Positions 62,606 through 64,000 of a stretch of DNA of 64,000 nucleotides are shown here, one piece after another. A model generated the notes under the pieces. The model saw only the letters and a program-made list of their open reading frames with translations. It ran no database searches and had not been told where the DNA came from. Numbering within the stretch: position 1 is the first letter of the stretch; each line of letters begins with the position of its first letter. Both the position numbers and the translations under genes were made by a program. Location: positions 1-64,000 of the forward strand of contig NZ_VWPL01000020.1 in NCBI RefSeq assembly GCF_008630065.1. Reading direction: 5' to 3'. This DNA is from Blastochloris sulfoviridis. Lineage in GTDB: Bacteria > Pseudomonadota > Alphaproteobacteria > Rhizobiales > Xanthobacteraceae.

Positions 62606-64000
62606 ATGACGGCGCCCTCGACCTCATCGCCTGAGACCACCCCCGCCGCCGATCCGTTCGCGGGGGCGGAGCCCGTTGTGGCCCACCGGCCCTGGCCGCG
62701 CTTCGTGCTGCAAGACGCGGCGGCCTGGACGGCGCTGGCCATGGCGCTCGGCCGCCGCGAGGGCGATCTGGTGGCGCTGTTCGCCGACGCCGATGCCGTC
62801 CACATGGCGGTGCGTGGGGCGATTGCGGCCCCGGTGGGCGGCGTGGCGGTGGCCTCGCTGCCGGTACCGGACGGCCGGTTCCCTTCGGTCGGCGCCCACC
62901 ATCCGCCGGCGATCCGGCTGGAGCGGGCGATCCGCGACCTCTATGGCCACATTCCGGAGGGCGCCCTGGACGCGCGGCCGTGGCTCGATCACGGAGTCTG
63001 GGGCACCGGCACGCCGCTCGCCGCGCGCGCGGGCGAGCCCCAGCCGGCCGACTATTCGTTCCTGCCGGTGACGGGGGAGGGGCTGCACCAGATCCCGGTC
63101 GGCCCGGTTCATGCCGGCATCATCGAGCCCGGCCATTTCCGCTTCACCGCCAATGGCGAGGCGGTGGTGCGGCTGGAGGAGCGGCTGGGCTACGTCCACA
63201 AGGGCGTCGAGGGGCTGGCGGCCGGCGCATCGCTGGAGCGGGCGGCCAAGCTCGCCGGGCGGGTGTCGGGCGATTCCACCGTGGCCTATGCGCTGGCCTT
63301 CGCCCGCGCCGTCGAGGCGGCGCTCGGCATCGCACCGCCGCCGCGCGCGCACCTTCTGCGCGGCGTGCTGGCCGAGCTGGAGCGCCTCGCCAACCATCTC
63401 GGCGACATCGGCGCGGTGTGCAACGACGCCGCCTTCGCCCTGATGCTGACGCAGTGCGGCCTGCTGCGCGAGGAGGTGCTGCGCACGGCGGATGCGGCCA
63501 CCGGCCACCGGCTGATGATGGATATGATCGTGCCCGGCGGGCTCGCCCGCGACGTTCCGGCCGATGGCACCGAGCGCGTCCGCGTGCTGCTGTCGCGGCT
63601 GGAGCCGCGCTTCGCCCGCATCGTCGAGCTTTACGATACGACACCCTCGCTGCTCGACCGCACCGTGGCCACCGGCTTCGTCAAGCCGGCCGATGTCCGC
63701 CGCTTCGCGGCCGGCGGTCATGTCGGCCGCGCCACGGGGCGCGATTTCGACGCCAGGCGCGACCACGCCTATCCGCCCTATGACCGCATTGCGCCCATCG
63801 TCGCCTTGCGCGAGGCCGGCGACGTCGACGCCCGGCTGTGGGTGCGCATCGACGAGGTGCGCGACTCGATCCGGCTGATCCGCGCCTTCCTCGACGAGCT
63901 GCGCGCCGGGCCGGTCAAGGCGGAGGTTGTGCCGGCCGGCGAGGTGCGCGAGGGAATCGCCATGGTGGAGGCCTTCCGCGGCGACGTGGTGGCGTGGGTG
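62606..64000 (+). CDS. hyfG: HyfG-like large subunit lacking the proximal Ni-binding CxxC; 3-prime end outside window
   Basis: At least 465 codons. An N-terminal NuoC-like (30-kDa) domain (about 28-150, HPPAIRLERAIRDLYG) is fused to a NuoD/hydrogenase-large-subunit domain (from about 165, GHFRFTANGEAVVRLEERLG, then YVHKGVEGL), as in HyfG/HycE. At the proximal [NiFe] site, where hydrogenases read RVCGICS, this protein reads RVSGDST (S221-S224), so both cysteine ligands are gone. The distal DPCxxC site would lie beyond the window. Hence it is unlikely to be a hydrogenase. It resembles the energy-converting-hydrogenase-related (Ehr) complexes of the complex I superfamily, whose substrate is unknown. 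Confidence 0.9.
   Translation, partial: MTAPSTSSPETTPAADPFAGAEPVVAHRPWPRFVLQDAAAWTALAMALGRREGDLVALFADADAVHMAVRGAIAAPVGGVAVASLPVPDGRFPSVGAHHPPAIRLERAIRDLYGHIPEGALDARPWLDHGVWGTGTPLAARAGEPQPADYSFLPVTGEGLHQIPVGPVHAGIIEPGHFRFTANGEAVVRLEERLGYVHKGVEGLAAGASLERAAKLAGRVSGDSTVAYALAFARAVEAALGIAPPPRAHLLRGVLAELERLANHLGDIGAVCNDAAFALMLTQCGLLREEVLRTADAATGHRLMMDMIVPGGLARDVPADGTERVRVLLSRLEPRFARIVELYDTTPSLLDRTVATGFVKPADVRRFAAGGHVGRATGRDFDARRDHAYPPYDRIAPIVALREAGDVDARLWVRIDEVRDSIRLIRAFLDELRAGPVKAEVVPAGEVREGIAMVEAFRGDVVAWV

Noticed and set aside
62606-64000. Annotation as a functional NiFe hydrogenase
   Set aside because: The proximal CxxC is replaced by SGDS, so at least two nickel ligands are missing.

Overview
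The window is GC-rich, gene-dense alphaproteobacterial chromosome. The order Hyphomicrobiales (Rhizobiales) is indicated by an acpXL-type cluster for very-long-chain lipid A acyl groups, an Omp25/Omp31-type porin cluster, a DUF2842 protein, Inh/Omp19-type lipoproteins and rhizobial-style palindromic repeats. A 57-residue gene at 9994-10167 encodes a signal peptide followed by a 36-residue single-span peptide that I recognise as the LH1 gamma (B1015-gamma) antenna polypeptide. That makes a bacteriochlorophyll b purple bacterium of the genus Blastochloris the best guess; the genus is an inference from this one gene.

Layout. 1-11.5 kb: the 3-prime-truncated gene of a giant secreted DUF11-repeat protein, small secreted proteins, an AI-2E-family permease and the LH1-gamma gene. 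11.4-19.8 kb: an exopolysaccharide locus (O-antigen ligase-like protein, polyprenyl-phosphate sugar transferase, glycosyltransferase, Wza-like lipoprotein, Wzc-like co-polymerase with a degenerate kinase domain, CelD-like acetyltransferase). 19.8-29.3 kb: metY, a CoA-binding protein and enoyl-CoA hydratase pair, a thioesterase, rplM-rpsI, a tyrosine phenol-lyase-like enzyme, and an ATP-grasp/polysaccharide deacetylase pair. 29.4-37.2 kb: phospholipid synthesis (psd, pssA) flanking an ArsR/Atm1-type exporter pair, then a TRAP transporter. 37.2-45.0 kb: two Inh/Omp19-like lipoproteins, mmsA and four tandem outer-membrane beta-barrel paralogues. 45.3-50.1 kb: a PomAB-type stator pair, a 3-hydroxyacyl-CoA dehydrogenase, an orphan polyamine-binding protein and a DUF1236 protein. 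50.3-57.2 kb: the acpXL/fabZ/fabF/fabF/SDR/adh/acyltransferase cluster on the minus strand. 57.5-64 kb: a hyfBCEFG-like membrane complex on the plus strand, running off the window.

The most notable system is the last one. It has the gene order of a group 4 (hydrogenase-4 type) membrane hydrogenase, but its large subunit has SGDS where the proximal Ni-binding CxxC should be. It is therefore probably an ion-pumping, non-hydrogenase relative of complex I (Ehr type) with an unknown electron donor and acceptor.

The DNA also carries several dispersed palindromic repeat families. Family A has four copies, one of which lies in frame inside the start of a coding sequence. Family B supplies the stop codon of a gene. 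Families C and D are larger imperfect palindromes. In addition, short 14-16 bp tandem duplications span the stop codons of three unrelated genes. No tRNA, rRNA, CRISPR array, insertion sequence or prophage was recognised.
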